The notes beneath the pieces were generated by a model. The model searched no databases. It was not told where the DNA came from and was given only the letters and a program-made list of their open reading frames with translations. A DNA stretch of 64,000 nucleotides from Choanephora cucurbitarum (Eukaryota > Mucoromycota > Mucoromycetes > Mucorales > Choanephoraceae). The DNA lies in the NCBI GenBank assembly GCA_025331435.1, contig JAIWNI010000081.1, forward strand, positions 1-64,000, given 5' to 3'. This document shows positions 45,121 through 57,354 of this stretch, piece after piece (position 1 is the stretch's first letter; every line of letters starts with the position of its first letter). The position numbers and the translations under genes are program-made.

Positions 45121-48100
45121 ATGGAAGTATCTGACTATATCAATACAGCAAAGACATTTGCAGAAAAGGCAGCTAAGCTGTCTCAAAAAATGTCTCAGGG
45201 ACTAGTCGACAACGCGCGTGAGTTGGGATTTCCTGGCTCTGAATCAGGTGCTCAGTATTTCGATACTTCTGAAGAAAAGATGCGCAACATCAAACGTCAG
45301 CTTGACTCAAAAAATGATAGAGAAAAACTAGATGGGCTAAAACGGCTGATTGCTGTAAGTATGTTCCCACCTTTGCATTCTAATCTTGTGTTCTCCATTT
45401 GAGATTAACGTTTGACGCCTGTCTGTTTGTTAACAAAGATGATATCGAAAGGCAGAGACGTGTCCGAATTCTTCCCTGATGTCGTTAAGAATGTTGTCTC
45501 TCAAAATATTGAGGTTCGAAAGCTGGTGTATATTTTCTTATTACGTTATGCTGAACAAGAACCTGATTTGGCCTTGCTGTCTATCAACTCGTTTCAAAAA
45601 GATTTAAGCGACAAAAACCAAATTATCCGTGCCATGGCTCTTCGTGTTATGAGTGGTATTCGTGTACCTGTTATTAGTCCTATTGTATTGCTTGGTATCA
45701 AGAAATGTGCTACAGACCCAAGTCCATATGTCCGTAAGGCGGCAGCCCATGCTATTCCTAAATGTTACAGGTAAATCAGTAGTATTGGTATATGGGTTTT
45801 GCTTTTGAACTTACACATGGGGTATGATAGTCTGGATTCCAGTCAAAAAGAGGCATTAGTTGAAATCATTGCAAGCTTGCTGAAGGATAGATCAAATTTG
45901 GTCATTGGCAGCACATTGATGGCTTTTAACGAAGTATGTCCTAACAGATTTGATCTCATTCACCCCTGCTTCCGAAAATTATGCAGCATGCTAGGTGATT
46001 GCGATGAATGGGGGCAGATGTCTATCTTAGGTGTATTGTTGCGTTATGGCAGGAACCAATTCTTAAATCCCAATCCTAAAGTAAGTTTGCCATATGCAAG
46101 GAAAAAGCCTGTAGATTGATCAGAAAAGTTTGGTTGTGATTAGGGGGAGGATGAAAGCCGCATTGCACCTAAGAAAAAGTCGACAACTACCACGGCAAGA
46201 GCGGGTAGATCATTCTATTCCAGCGACTCCTCTGAAGAAGATCAGGATGACCATGATGTAAAGGAAATTGAGGAGTTAGACTTGGATGTTGATCACGAAT
46301 TACTGTTAAAGAGCTGTGCTCCCCTTTTGCAGAGTCGCAACAGTGGTGTTGTCTTGGCCGTAGCCAAGCTGTATTATTATTTGGCACCTGTGGCAGACGC
46401 TGAAAAGATTGCAAAGCCTCTTGTGCGTTTGTTGAGATCGCATAGAGAACAATCATATGTAGTATTATCCAATATTGCTACCATGGCAATCAAAAGACCA
46501 GTAAGTTTTTTCTGTATGTGTTATTATTTATTTTGTACTGTGCTGAGTTTCTTTCTTCTTTTACCAGTACTTGTTTGAATCTTCGCTTCAGCAATTTTAT
46601 GCTCAATCCTCAGAACCAGTATTTATCCGCGATACCAAATTGGACATATTAACTACAATTGCTAACGAAGCCAATATTCATTCACTACTTACTGAACTTC
46701 AGGTAAACAAAGGGGAAAAGAAAGGATATCTACAGACATATGGGTTAAACATCAAACATTGCTTACTGTCTTTTGGGCATATATATATATATATATATAT
46801 ATCAATTCAATAGCAATACGTCAAAAGCCCTAATAAGGATTTCGTTGCCGCAACAGTTCAAGCAATTGGTCGCTGTGCAACAAGTGTGCCCACTGCCATG
46901 GATCAATGCTTACGCCTTTTAATGAAATTACTTCGTAGTAAAAATGGTAAGTTTGATTGTTTGCCTTTGCAGAGTTGAAGAGGGAAAAAATGAGTCTTAA
47001 AGGAAAAGGGAAAGATGGAGGTCTCTTGACACTGATGCACATTTTTTAGAACTTGTCGTTGCTGAATCAGTGCTTGTCCTAACACGACTATTACAAGTCC
47101 CATCTGAAGAACGCTCCAAGTCTGTTATAATGCTGGTTAAATTGCTTGATACAATTCAAGTTTCTATGGCTAGAGCCAATATTTTATGGCTAGTGGGGCA
47201 ATATGCTGAGACTTTACCTAATGTGGGCCCTGATGTACTGCGCCAGGCCGTTAAGAGGTTCATTGACGAGGTAACGAGCCACTCAAAAAAGCTGCAAGTT
47301 TCTCTTGAGATCAATTTCTTAACATACTCTTAAATTTATTAGGACAACGCTACTAAACTTCAAACAATCACATTATCAGCCAAGTTAATATGTCTAAACC
47401 CTACTCATCCAACCCTAAACCAATTGAACCAATACCTACTCAACCTAGCTCGATACGATACAAGCTACGATGTCAGAGACCGTGCTCGTTTCTTGCGTGC
47501 ACTCACATTACAAAATGCAGATGAAAAGCAGGGACTCCAACAAATCAAGCAGCATTTACCATCTATTTTACTTTCCCATAAACAGCCACCTGCCGTTCAA
47601 CCTGCAGATAGTCAAAGTAATTATCTATATCAAATGGAACACAGAAAAATCGAACGAACGCTAACTCGTACTTTTTTTTTAAATATATATATCCACATTA
47701 GATGCTTCTGATTACAACATTGGATCACTTTCTCTCTTAGCACATCAGCCACTCCCAGGTTATGAACCCTTAGCTGATTATCCAGAAGAACAACCAGACC
47801 CAAGTGTTCGTGATGTTGAGGAACTAGAAGGATGGAGCGGTAGTCGTACGGTATCAACAGAAACAGGCTTTGGTAGCGATTCATACCGTAGAGGCACCAC
47901 TGCTTTATCTGGTGTTGAAGCTATGGGCAGCAGTAGTCTGAACTCTATGTATACCTCCTCTGCCTATAAGAAGAAGGGCAATGATTACGATTTAGATGCT
48001 TTCTATAATGAATCTACTGAAGAAGAAGATTCGTCTGCCTCTGAGGAAGAGACAAGTTCTGAAGAGGAGGAGGAGGAAGAAGAAGAAGAAGAAAGCTCAG

Positions 48101-48180
48101 AAGAAGAAGAAACTGACGAAGATGAATCAAGCGGGTTGTCGTCCTCAGAAGACGAGTCTACTGCAGCGATACGAAGATAA
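45121..48180 (+). CDS. APL6: AP-3 adaptor complex subunit beta
   Basis: Large subunit of the AP-3 adaptor, which sorts cargo from Golgi/endosome to the vacuole. Nine exons (45121-45354, 45439-45770, 45831-46080, 46144-46500, 46568-46702, 46814-46946, 47050-47270, 47343-47616, 47702-48180) give about 804 aa. The trunk of HEAT/ARM repeats is typical: [68 protein letters not shown]. The C-terminal hinge is Ser/Glu-rich with long acidic runs (residues ~740-800) as in Apl6/AP3B hinges. It ends TAAIRR without an ear domain, matching fungal lengths. Intron 5 carries an (AT)n microsatellite. The start at 45121 gives [20 protein letters not shown]; upstream in-frame codons lack an ATG nearby. Confidence 0.95.
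46779..46802. repeat. (AT)n microsatellite in AP-3 beta intron
   Basis: About twelve AT units immediately before the acceptor of the 46703-46813 intron. Confidence 0.9.
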
Positions 48181-48698
48181 TCTAAAGTCAAATAAAAGTA
48201 TCGAATGAAATGTACTCTTTTACTTCTTTTTTTAAGCGTGTGCACCTAAATGATATGAGATTAGATGAGCTAGGCGAATTGCAATGATATTACTATGTTA
48301 AACTCAATTTGACATGAGTCAATATCTAGTTATGATTTCGACGAAGAGTCTTAAAAGTGATGAGCATTGTATAAGTAAACAACCTATTCAAACAACATAT
48401 TGATTTATTTCATTCGATTGCAGAGAAAAAAACTAAAAAAAAAGGTGTTAATGTATAAGGCTGCACCTTGCTAATGATGTATGTTGCCTTTTGCTTGGTT
48501 TTCATTTAAACACCTCACTGTGTGTATGAGTCTATCTAAGTCTCAAATGAGATTAAAAAATGCTAGTTACTTGAGCATAATAGACTTGAGTTGTCTGAAC
48601 AACATGACTTTTACAGAAAAAGAGAAGATATAGATTATGCTTACAAGTTCTAAAGTATTTATTATGATGGGATATGATTATTATTTACAAGTACTGAT
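48181..48698. other. Intergenic region between convergent genes
   Basis: About 520 bp of AT-rich 3' flank for AP-3 beta and chitin deacetylase. Nothing else was seen. Confidence 0.5.
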
Positions 48699-50030
48699 TT
48701 AAAAAATTAATGAGGCAATGAAACCAGCAACTAAGGCAAGACTAGGAGTGTTCAAGCGAGCATTGTTGGCAACCTGTTGAATCTGAGCGGCAGCTGCCAT
48801 ACCAGTGGAGCTTGCGGCTTCAGTAGTAGATGTAGCTTCAGCAGTGGAAGAAGCATCAGCAGCAGAAGTAGCAACAACAACAGTAGAAGTAGCGTCAGAG
48901 GCTGTGTTGGAAGCGTCAGTACCATTGATGACACTTGTCCATTCAAAATCTTCAAAGTAAGGGTGAGTGATATTAGCACAAGTAGCGACATCTAGAACAT
49001 TCTTGTAGGAAGCCTTGATCTTAGGTAAGAATTCAAGAGCCAAAGACATGGTAATGTTGTCAATTTCGTGGGTTAAGACAATGTTACCGCTTTCAGCAAA
49101 AGTACTGTTGGTGCCCATTTCAATGAATTGTTCGTAGGTCTTCTCAACAGCTGCGGGAGTGCTACCATCATCAGCAGCCCAATCGTCAGTATCGTAGTTC
49201 CAGATAATAGCAGTCATTCCAAGTTGTGTGGCCACCCATCGAACACGATCATCAACATCACCAAAAGGAGGACGCCAGTAACGAGGTGTGATACCCGTTG
49301 CCAACTTAATGGCCTTTTGTGTATAGTAGAGTTCAGCCAATACTTCTTTGTTGGTCAAGGTAGTCATGTAAGGATGAGACCAAGTGTGAGAGGCGATATG
49401 ATGACCGTCGGCAATACCGCGCAAAGCACCATAGGGCAAGTCAAGTACATTAGAACCAATATAGAACATAGAGGCCTTGAGTTTTTGTTGTTGAAGGTAG
49501 TCATAAAAGGCGTTGTGCGAACAGTTGGGTCCATCGTCATAAGTCAAACCCCAAGTCTCTGGTTCATCACATTTGTAGATATCAGGGTTGACATCAGCAA
49601 GTTTAGGGACTGTACAGGTACTAGCAGACCACCAACAGTCAGGGTCGGTGTCATAGTCATAGCCAGAATCATCCAAGTCGCCGTTGGATTTAGTTTTACG
49701 AACAGAGATCTTGGGAGCTTTGGTCCAGTCGATGGAGTTGTAGAGAGAAGTGAATTCAGCAGAATCACCTCTACCGTTACTTGTGGCAATAGACCAGCTT
49801 TCAGGGAATTCAGAACGGTTGATGGCAATGAGAGAGCTATCAGGAGTGTAGTCCTTACATTCAACAGAAGGGTCAAGACTTGTTGTTTGATCGATAGAGG
49901 GTACTGTAGCGTTTTTAGGGTCAATCTTGGATTCAAGTGATTGATAGTATGTTGAGATATTGACATCGGCTGAAGCGAAAGCAATAAGCTTTGCAATGGC
50001 CACAGAAATAGTTAGTGTTTTGATATGCAT
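48699..50030 (-). CDS. CDA: Chitin deacetylase, GPI-anchored (carbohydrate esterase 4)
   Basis: Converts nascent chitin to chitosan at the cell surface, a main wall polymer of Mucorales. A single exon gives 443 aa. Signal peptide at 1-21 (MHIKTLTISVAIAKLIAFASA). The NodB domain starts at TWGLTYDDGPNCSHN, with the catalytic base/metal Asp pair; the metal His pair is in HHIASHTWSHPYMTTL, then RYWRPPFGDVDDRVR, and IVLTHEID supplies the catalytic-side His. Several N-x-S/T sequons occur. The C-terminus is a Ser/Thr/Ala-rich stalk followed by a hydrophobic tail (LALVAGFIASLIF), a GPI signal. A TATA box lies 52 bp upstream. Similarity to the Mucor rouxii-type enzyme is inferred from the overall layout. 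Confidence 0.96.
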   Translation of the reverse strand: MHIKTLTISVAIAKLIAFASADVNISTYYQSLESKIDPKNATVPSIDQTTSLDPSVECKDYTPDSSLIAINRSEFPESWSIATSNGRGDSAEFTSLYNSIDWTKAPKISVRKTKSNGDLDDSGYDYDTDPDCWWSASTCTVPKLADVNPDIYKCDEPETWGLTYDDGPNCSHNAFYDYLQQQKLKASMFYIGSNVLDLPYGALRGIADGHHIASHTWSHPYMTTLTNKEVLAELYYTQKAIKLATGITPRYWRPPFGDVDDRVRWVATQLGMTAIIWNYDTDDWAADDGSTPAAVEKTYEQFIEMGTNSTFAESGNIVLTHEIDNITMSLALEFLPKIKASYKNVLDVATCANITHPYFEDFEWTSVINGTDASNTASDATSTVVVATSAADASSTAEATSTTEAASSTGMAAAAQIQQVANNARLNTPSLALVAGFIASLIF

Positions 50031-50081
50031 GTTTTATGTGAATTGATAATAATAAAAAAGAAGAAGAAAGTATGTGTCTGG

Positions 50082-50089
50082 TATTTATA
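50082..50089 (-). promoter_or_regulatory. TATA box of chitin deacetylase gene
   Basis: TATAAATA on the minus strand, 52 bp upstream of the ATG at 50030. Confidence 0.55.
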
Positions 50090-52828
50090 GTGTCTTCTTT
50101 GACAATGTTATTCCGCGGCTTTGTTGGCCAAGAAAAGAAAAGGTCCAAGAATAGACAAAATACACCAAAATAGCAAAGCCCGAATGACAACATAAAAAAA
50201 AAAGGAGGTGGCTCAATTGATTTGAATGTCCTATTGTGGCATTTGATCAGAGCTATCTAAACCGTTTATCTCAAGCCCTCTCTTTTTTCGATCATGTTAC
50301 TGTTTGAACGTACAAAGTCGAAGCTATACCGAAATGTTTGTTTTATGTTTTCTTTTATAAGCCCAACTATCAGCTTGGAACTATTGTACCTCGCATCTCG
50401 AACTAATCTGATAGTTTGCTATAAATAAATGTGCTACGCTTTATGGTTTTTTTTCAGCTTCGTTATGAGTATACCAGAATGGCGTCAAAATGAGAAAAAA
50501 AAAGTTTAGGCTTTCTTTCAAAAAGCGCTTAGTAAAATTTCTCTATCTTTCTATTTCGTTTCAAGAAAAAAAAAAGATAGAAATGACATAAGTAATATTT
50601 TATCAATTTAACAAAACTAAAAGGGACAATTCAACGGAAGCCATTGTTTCAAACCTGTGCTTGGTTTTCTCTTCATTTTTCTAAAAAAAGACATTTCTGT
50701 CTTGTGTCTGCTAAAGGGTTATTTTACTATTTTAAGCTGCTCTGCTTCTTAAAAAATACCAAAAATAAACACTTTAAGGAGCTATCAGTGTATTATGTCT
50801 ATAGAGCTTGTTTCTTTTTGTTTTCGAGCTACAATGTGTAGCATAAAGTTTCATCATGTTACTGCATTTTTCTGATTCTATCAATTGATCTTTACTTCTT
50901 CATCAATAAGAATATCTCTCCTAGTTTTTCTCGGCTGATGTTCTGCAGAATGTGTTCTATGGATGCGCTATTCTTTACTAAAAATAAATGTAAGTTGTAC
51001 AACCGGCAGATAGAAATGACGAGATAGATGTGTCACGTTGCACTGAGCTAGATAGGACCCACGGTTCAAATTTCTTTAAATTAAATATCTTCATATCCAA
51101 TCAATTGACTTATGAAGGTAGAAACACACCATGTAGAGCTGAGTCAATTGTTTCTAAGCCCTAGCTGGAGTGCGTTTCGAACATTGTCTATCTTCTTGAG
51201 TAAGTCAAACAAGGCTAGCGTCTTAACACTGTAACAATAACATACCGCCTTCAACTAATAGACGCTATTTCAAAAGAAAAAGACTTGGCGAAGCTTCGTA
51301 TTACTCTTCTTTACTCTAGGTTTCTATAGAATTGTAAGAATCAGTAGTACGTCATGTAGCTTACATAGCCTATTACCCCTTCTTAACTTAACTATGAGTC
51401 TTTTCGGATTAACTTCCATCCGTCAATTGACGGTCTCACTTTTTATCTCAACAAGTAGTCCTTTGACACCATCAGAAAGAGGAGCTTAAAGATCGATGAG
51501 GATCTTTTGTTGTATCTGATTTCTATATTTATCTTTCTACTCTAACGAGACATTTTTATGAGATGATATTGGCAGAACTTGAAGCATTATTAAAGATTTT
51601 GTGAACTAAAGATGAGCATTATAATACAAGCAATCACTCTTATCTGACTTGCGATGTTGATAGTCACTCAAACAAGTGGACCTTCTTCAGATGAAAGTGA
51701 GCAGCTTTTTCTTGTTATTAGTCAGTTATGAACACTACATATATTGTTAGTATCTCATAGATGAAAACAGTTGACAGAATGTTCTAGTTTAACAAAAGCA
51801 GAGCGATATAGAAAAGACAAGTCCTGTTTCATGAGCAAGATGCGGTTACTTCAACTCTATGTATTCATACTACTCAAAGCATCGAGCCTAACTCTCAAAA
51901 AAAAATCATATAAAGTATACTTGCTCAAATCAATTAATGCATCAGAGTCTTTATACACTTTTTTTTCTCTGACTCTAATCTGGACTGATATGTTCAAGTC
52001 AAGAGAAATGGCATACAATGAAGTGCTTGAGATTGACAGAGTGTAAAGAAAAGGTATTATCTCGTTAGTTGAATGCTCGTGTTGGTTTCGATTGCGAGAA
52101 GAGAAACAAAATAAGCTGCATTTGATTTCTAAGACCAAGATCAATTAGATTGATCTAAGCTGTACTTACACCTGGCATAACCCTAACCAAGCTTTTCTTT
52201 GCTTTCCCTTTCCCTTCCTTTTTTTAAGTATGTAACAATAGTTGCGTTCATCGTATCAAGCTTACTTAAATGGGAGGAAGGCTCATGAATTTCGAACTTG
52301 ATATAATGTTATGATTTGGTTCTCGTTTAAGAATGTCCGATATAACCTTGAAACGTCCTGTTCCTGAATAGGGACCCCTTTAATTTAAGCGAAAATGTTT
52401 CAGATAGAAACCTATAGCAAAATTGATGTTGAAGCAATCGAGATCGTCCAATCATGCAAGGTTCCGCGCCATATTCAGATGTTCCGATAGGCTTGATATA
52501 CACAAAAACTGTTTGATTTGTAAGGCGTATTTTGATCACTTCGATAATTAACTACATAGGGTATTTTCTCTCTCTCTTGTTTAGCATAGACAAAAGAAAA
52601 AGTATTCCATAGATATTTCACCTGGTGGTAACTAGATGCATTCAATAGCCATACATGTATGACTCACATAACAAAAAAAATGCAGAAGTGGACCCAGGTT
52701 TGGTTGACACATGCCCTTAGAATGCTCTACTGGTTAACAAAAGTAATACAATGTTTTTCTGAATGTCTTGGTAAGAAACAAAAATACCTTCTAAAGATTA
52801 GAAAAAAGAGAGACCATTGATTCGAATA

Positions 52829-52957
52829 CAGTAGTCGCTTGATTTAAGAGTACTTGATCTAAGAGTGCTTGATCTAAGAGTGCTTGATTTAAGAGTATGC
52901 TCAATATAAAAGCATGTATATCAAGGATATGCACGCTCTTAAACAAAGCGATTATTG
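52829..52957. mobile_element. Miniature inverted-repeat element A (pogo-like ends)
   Basis: 129 bp. The left end reads CAGTAGTCGCTTGATTTAAG and the reverse complement of the right end reads CAATAATCGCTTTGTTTAAG, about 18 of 22 bases matching over the terminal repeats. Inside the left end, the unit TTGATTTAAGAG/TTGATCTAAGAG recurs four times. CAGTA ends and subterminal CTTGATTTAAGAG-like repeats are features of pogo/Tigger-type elements. A TA dinucleotide precedes the left end, but no TA follows the right end. No transposase is present, so it is a non-autonomous relic. Confidence 0.6.
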
Positions 52958-52975
52958 CACTTGACTACAGTATTG

Positions 52976-53074
52976 CAGTAGTCGCTCGATTTGAAATTAT
53001 TTGATTTAAGAGTATGCTCAATATAAGAGTGAGTTATTCATTAATATTAACACGCTTAAAATAAGCAACTATTG
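52976..53074. mobile_element. Miniature inverted-repeat element B (pogo-like, related to A)
   Basis: 99 bp, starting 19 bp after element A. The left end CAGTAGTCGCTCGATTTGAA shares its first 11 bases with A. The right end, reverse complemented, starts CAATAGTTGC. The internal TTGATTTAAGAGTATGCTCA followed by ATATAA is also shared with A. Same orientation as A, so it is a diverged tandem copy or a nested insertion. Confidence 0.55.
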
Positions 53075-55889
53075 TGTGTGATCACCTTCATCACAAACCA
53101 ATGCATTCTAAGCTATTGGTAGTAAAAAAAAACATCACTCTTGTGAATGATGTTGTTTTTTGAAAATTCGTTATGTCTAATATAAAGCTAAATAATTGAA
53201 ACTTCACCAGATGCAAAACATAGATAGACTAAGTCCAAGTGTAGAAAATACGTTGTCTGCTGTACCTGTGTTTCTGGAATTGATCTAGTGAGCCCAAATT
53301 TATTCATCTTGAGCGCTACGTGTTTTTACTCCACTCTGAATCAAAGTTCATAAAAAAACAAAAAGCTAATAGCTTGTACTGTTACTAAAGCAAGACAAAA
53401 GATTTTGCTGACAACATCTTCTATGAACTACATATAACAAAAGAATACCACAAAAGTCAATCCCATTAAACACAAACGATTTGAAAGAGCCAAGTAGGGA
53501 CTATAAACAGTTTTAATTGGTATGACACCGGTAAACAAAGAAAAAAGTATATTCATTTTCTCCCGTCTGAATTGGCCGGTGTGTACAAAAACTTTACAGC
53601 AGTTTCTTTGTATCCAATGAAAAGGGCATTACTATAGGCGTGACACTAGAAGAGTGTCTTTTTTTTTTAGCAACCTCACTGAGACAGTAATGAATCTCGA
53701 TTTTTATTCCAGTGAAAAGTATTTCAAGTGCACTGAAGCAATACAGTCTTTGAGTTGATATTGGTTTATGAAGAACAAGTAAATCAAAGCATCGTTTGGG
53801 GAGAATGATAGAGCAGACTTTGCAAATTGTCCATATACAATTCATTCTTCCAGCTCAACGACTATGTGTTCAGGCGTCTTGTATATTCACTTGTATCACG
53901 ATAAATGTAAACGTCTCTGTCAACTTTATCTGTTTTGGAAGAAAATGAGTGTTTTGGGTATCTAGATAGGCTTTTTTTTGAACCTGCAGATACACGTGTT
54001 TATGATTTTACCATCAATGAGCCAATGAGTAAAAGCGAGAGGTTTTTTGTTTGTAAAGTCCAATCTTTGTAAACCTTGAAATACACCTACCAATACTGAA
54101 TTTGAATTACCCCAAACTAATGAACATGAACCTCAACTGCAGAGGAATGAAGCCTTCCATTAAGCACAAGGTTTCGAGATATGTTTGATGTCAAACGCTG
54201 ACTTAGATTTCTTGCTTTTATTTCATCAACAATGGAGTTTGTATGGAATACCTCAACAATCACTGTTTGAGAAAACCTCTATCAGCATGATGGCAACAAT
54301 TACTTGTCCCTCCTCTTCTTTTTGATATTTTTTTTTTATTTGGGTGCTATTAGTTACATCTAAAGCAACTCATTCACTGTACTGTTTTCAGTACATTGAT
54401 ATTCGCGTAAATGTTATCTTCATAAGCAATCTATCATACTGACAAAAGATAAACCTACAACTTTCAAGCTTTCACAAAGCGATAGTGAGATACAGGGACA
54501 CATGTCCTATATCGACAATGCCTATTTTCATTAGTAAGCTTTAATTTCAAACACATTTCCTTGTTGTACTGAGACCATACAGTTGAATCACGAACTGCCC
54601 ATTGAAAACCATGTTGGGGGACAATTACTGTTTTAGTTTGGCTAACTAAAGAGCGGTACATCCGGAGTGGTGTTTATATTAATTGAATAAGCAGATAGGT
54701 TATGCAAAGTATCTCTGTAGATCATGCTGACTATAAAAGCAAAGGAATGCTTATCGAATTTAGTAATAAATATTTGCATGCACAGATAAACCAAAAAGAT
54801 ATCAGTGACTAATATAAGAGATATCTGCTTATCAGCTATCTTGACATAGAGTATTAAGTATCCGTTTGGTATCTCAGTAAATGTAATTTCTCTTTTGGAA
54901 ATAGTTTCCCTTTTAAGTCCTTTTACTCTTTCTCCCACTCTTTTTTTTTTTTTAGGTATAGTCCAATGAATAACCCAATGAGCAATGTTGATTAGAAACA
55001 TGGTAGTGCATAGAAATTCTTTTCAAATTAAAAGCAAGATTGTGTTTGACATTTGATAATCATCACATTGTAAAAAGATAGCCCAGCTAAAAAAAAAGTT
55101 AAAGTAACAAGGCGTAGTAATACGTGTAAGGCATTCACAGATAAATTCTTTATGCGTTCATTGTCTAACCTTTGATTGTCTGTTGAATACGATGATAGGC
55201 GCATTTAAATAAATAGAAAGACAGTATCGGCTTACAATAGTTAAACAAAGATTACACAGAACTTTAAGGAAATATGCTGGTTATAGTGTCACAAAGAAAT
55301 CGAGTGTAAATTGGATCCTGATCGGTCATACATTTTATCATATTAAGCTTTTTTTCTTTTGCAGGATAGATGTACACATGATTATCAAATGTCAGTTTAA
55401 GAGCAATGTGGTTTACTTGCATGTCGCATTTCCATGATTTGATTATTTAGACGCTGATAGAAAAGAAGCTTCCAGCATGATACGGTTCAGATTCAAGCTC
55501 TACTGGATAAAAAGAAAAGTAAAGGACTGTCTTTCTATTGTACTACTCTATTGCTTTTTGCAATGAAGACCAATCAGATCCACTAATCGAGTGCATATCA
55601 CTTTTTCTATTATCGTGAAGAGAAAGTGTTTGTGGCACTGATAATTTAAACAAATCACAATAATAATCATCTCCACCAAAAAGGATCCACAAAATGGAGA
55701 CAAACAAAGCCACGTATAAATCTATCAAAATAAGAGAGAACTAACCATTCCTTGAGTACAGTCGATCAGCATTTAAAATAAGTGATACACACCGCTTTGA
55801 TGAACACAAATTGACTTGTTTTAGAAGAGTAGTTTTTTTTTATTGAACAATAAAAGCTTATTTCGAATAAATAATAAATAATAAGATGC

Positions 55890-56948
55890 TTATTTCTTGG
55901 GATACTTGACGGAACCCTTACAGTTACCCAAAGCCAAGGTATCAGTAGGTATATAGGTGTTAGTACCCTTGACATAGAAATAAAGACCAATTTCATTGAT
56001 AGCACCGCTAATACAGTCTAACTTGGCTGTAGCACCAAATGCTTTTTGGATAGCATCACGCATATCCTCAACATCATAAGACCCACCAGGGGTTATGCCG
56101 CTAGCACTAAACAAGAGAAAAAAAAAGTGAATAACTCATAGGTGCGGTCTATCAAACTATTTACCTGAGAGCATTGTAGAGATTGTATTCATCACGAAGA
56201 GCCATGGTTTGCTAGAAAGAGCGGTTAATTGATTTTGAGACAATAGATCAAGCAAAGAATTTACCTTGAAATAATCAATGACATCTTGGTTCTTCTTGTA
56301 AGAGTCACCATAGCATGTAGGCTTAAGGGTACTGACGCAAGTACCATGCTTAGTCCATTCATGAGACCAGAATCTAGATGAATTAGTTAGTATCTAGTCT
56401 TAAATTGATATCAAGACTTTACTTGTTGTTATCGCCCTGGTTACTAGGCCAGTAAGTGAGCATGCGGTTATAGAGAGCACTGTCGCCGTTGCGGATAACA
56501 GTACCAATGGTGCTTGAGCTTCTTGAGCTATCACATCCGCTGGAGGGACCATAAGCACCAGAACTATATTTGAAATGTAAGTTCAAGTTGGTTATGTTTT
56601 GTCAATGATAAGCTTACCAAGTATCAGGCCATAAACCTACAAGACAATGTTAATTAGCATGAGTGATATAAGTATATTGCGATGTATTTACCGTGTAAAG
56701 TGAATTGGTTAGCAGGACCATAACCAGGAGACCATTGTTGAGCCAAGACAAGCAAACCATAGGTAGGGGAGCAACAAGAGTCTGCACCAGAAGCTTGACA
56801 GGAGATCACGTTGACTTTTGATAAAAAAAATGATAAATAATCAAATTCAATTTCGTTTTACATTTCTCTTACGAGGACAAGAGTCAGAATCAGCCTTGGC
56901 AGTGCCTAAGAGACCCAAGAGAGCAAAGGAGAGTAAAGAGAGCTTCAT
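55890..56948 (-). CDS. Secreted ribonuclease T2 (RNase Rh type)
   Basis: Extracellular acid RNase cleaving RNA through 2',3'-cyclic phosphates. Seven exons (56948-56873, 56814-56692, 56636-56618, 56563-56423, 56373-56265, 56211-56165, 56106-55890) give about 243 aa. A signal peptide is present ([19 protein letters not shown]). The two T2 active-site motifs are CAS I, FTLHGLWPD, with its His encoded at the end of exon 2 and the rest in the 19-nt exon 3, and [17 protein letters not shown], in exon 5. The rest ([32 protein letters not shown]-like [10 protein letters not shown]) closely resembles Rhizopus RNase Rh as I remember it. Disulphide cysteines are plentiful. A TATA box lies 61 bp upstream. 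All phases agree. Confidence 0.95.
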
Positions 56949-57008
56949 GATGATAGAATGATAAACAAACAACAAAAACGAGAGAGAGAGAGTAGAGATT
57001 AGCTCTCA

Positions 57009-57016
57009 TATTTATA
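57009..57016 (-). promoter_or_regulatory. TATA box of RNase T2 gene
   Basis: TATAAATA on the minus strand, 61 bp upstream of the ATG at 56948. Confidence 0.55.
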
Positions 57017-57145
57017 TTCAAATTGATCTCATATTTGTTTTATGTTTTTGGAGATATCTACTTGAACAGGCAATTCAATCAAGCATGCATTACTTGTCTT
57101 ACAAAACAAAAAAAAACCTTTATTATGTATGACACACACTAACTA

Positions 57146-57160
57146 TGTGTGTGTGTGTGT
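57146..57160. repeat. (TG)n microsatellite
   Basis: Seven to eight TG units, directly visible. Confidence 0.85.
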
Positions 57161-57195
57161 ATGGATCAGGGACAATGAGGAAGTAGATGAAAAAA

Positions 57196-57207
57196 GGGGG
57201 GGGGGGG
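57196..57207. repeat. Poly-G tract
   Basis: Twelve consecutive G followed by AGGAGAGGAG; unusual in this AT-rich DNA. Confidence 0.85.
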
Positions 57208-57354
57208 AGGAGAGGAGTTTTTTTTTTTCTAGGCCAGAAGCGTACAGGATTTAATTGAGCCTTTACTTATCTCAAAAGAAAACGCACACATACGCACATG
57301 TAAAAGGAGAAGGTAAAGATACAATGATAGAGGTCAATGTATAGGTTGTCAAAT

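Larger units (their letters stand above)
50031..55889. other. 5.9-kb gene-poor region
   Basis: No ORF with protein-like composition was found on either strand. Frames at 50644-50841, 51771-52046, 51857-52144, 52327-52539, 53594-53845, 54464-54661, 54642-55001 and 55543-55728 are short and unrecognisable. The only structured element is the pair of pogo-like miniature repeats at 52829-53074. It may hold degenerated transposon sequence, non-coding RNA or long promoters. Confidence 0.45.
56949..57354. other. Intergenic region with simple repeats
   Basis: About 400 bp. It contains a (TG)n tract at 57146-57160 and a run of 12 G at 57196-57207 followed by GGA-rich sequence, lying between the 3' end of the small membrane protein and the RNase promoter. 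Confidence 0.6.

Noticed and set aside
47996..48245. Lys-rich and Ser-rich frames at the end of AP-3 beta
   Set aside because: Alternative readings of the GAA/GAG acidic hinge repeat.
49128..49940. 270-codon plus-strand frame opposite chitin deacetylase
   Set aside because: Antisense to a single-exon, codon-biased gene; no recognisable features.
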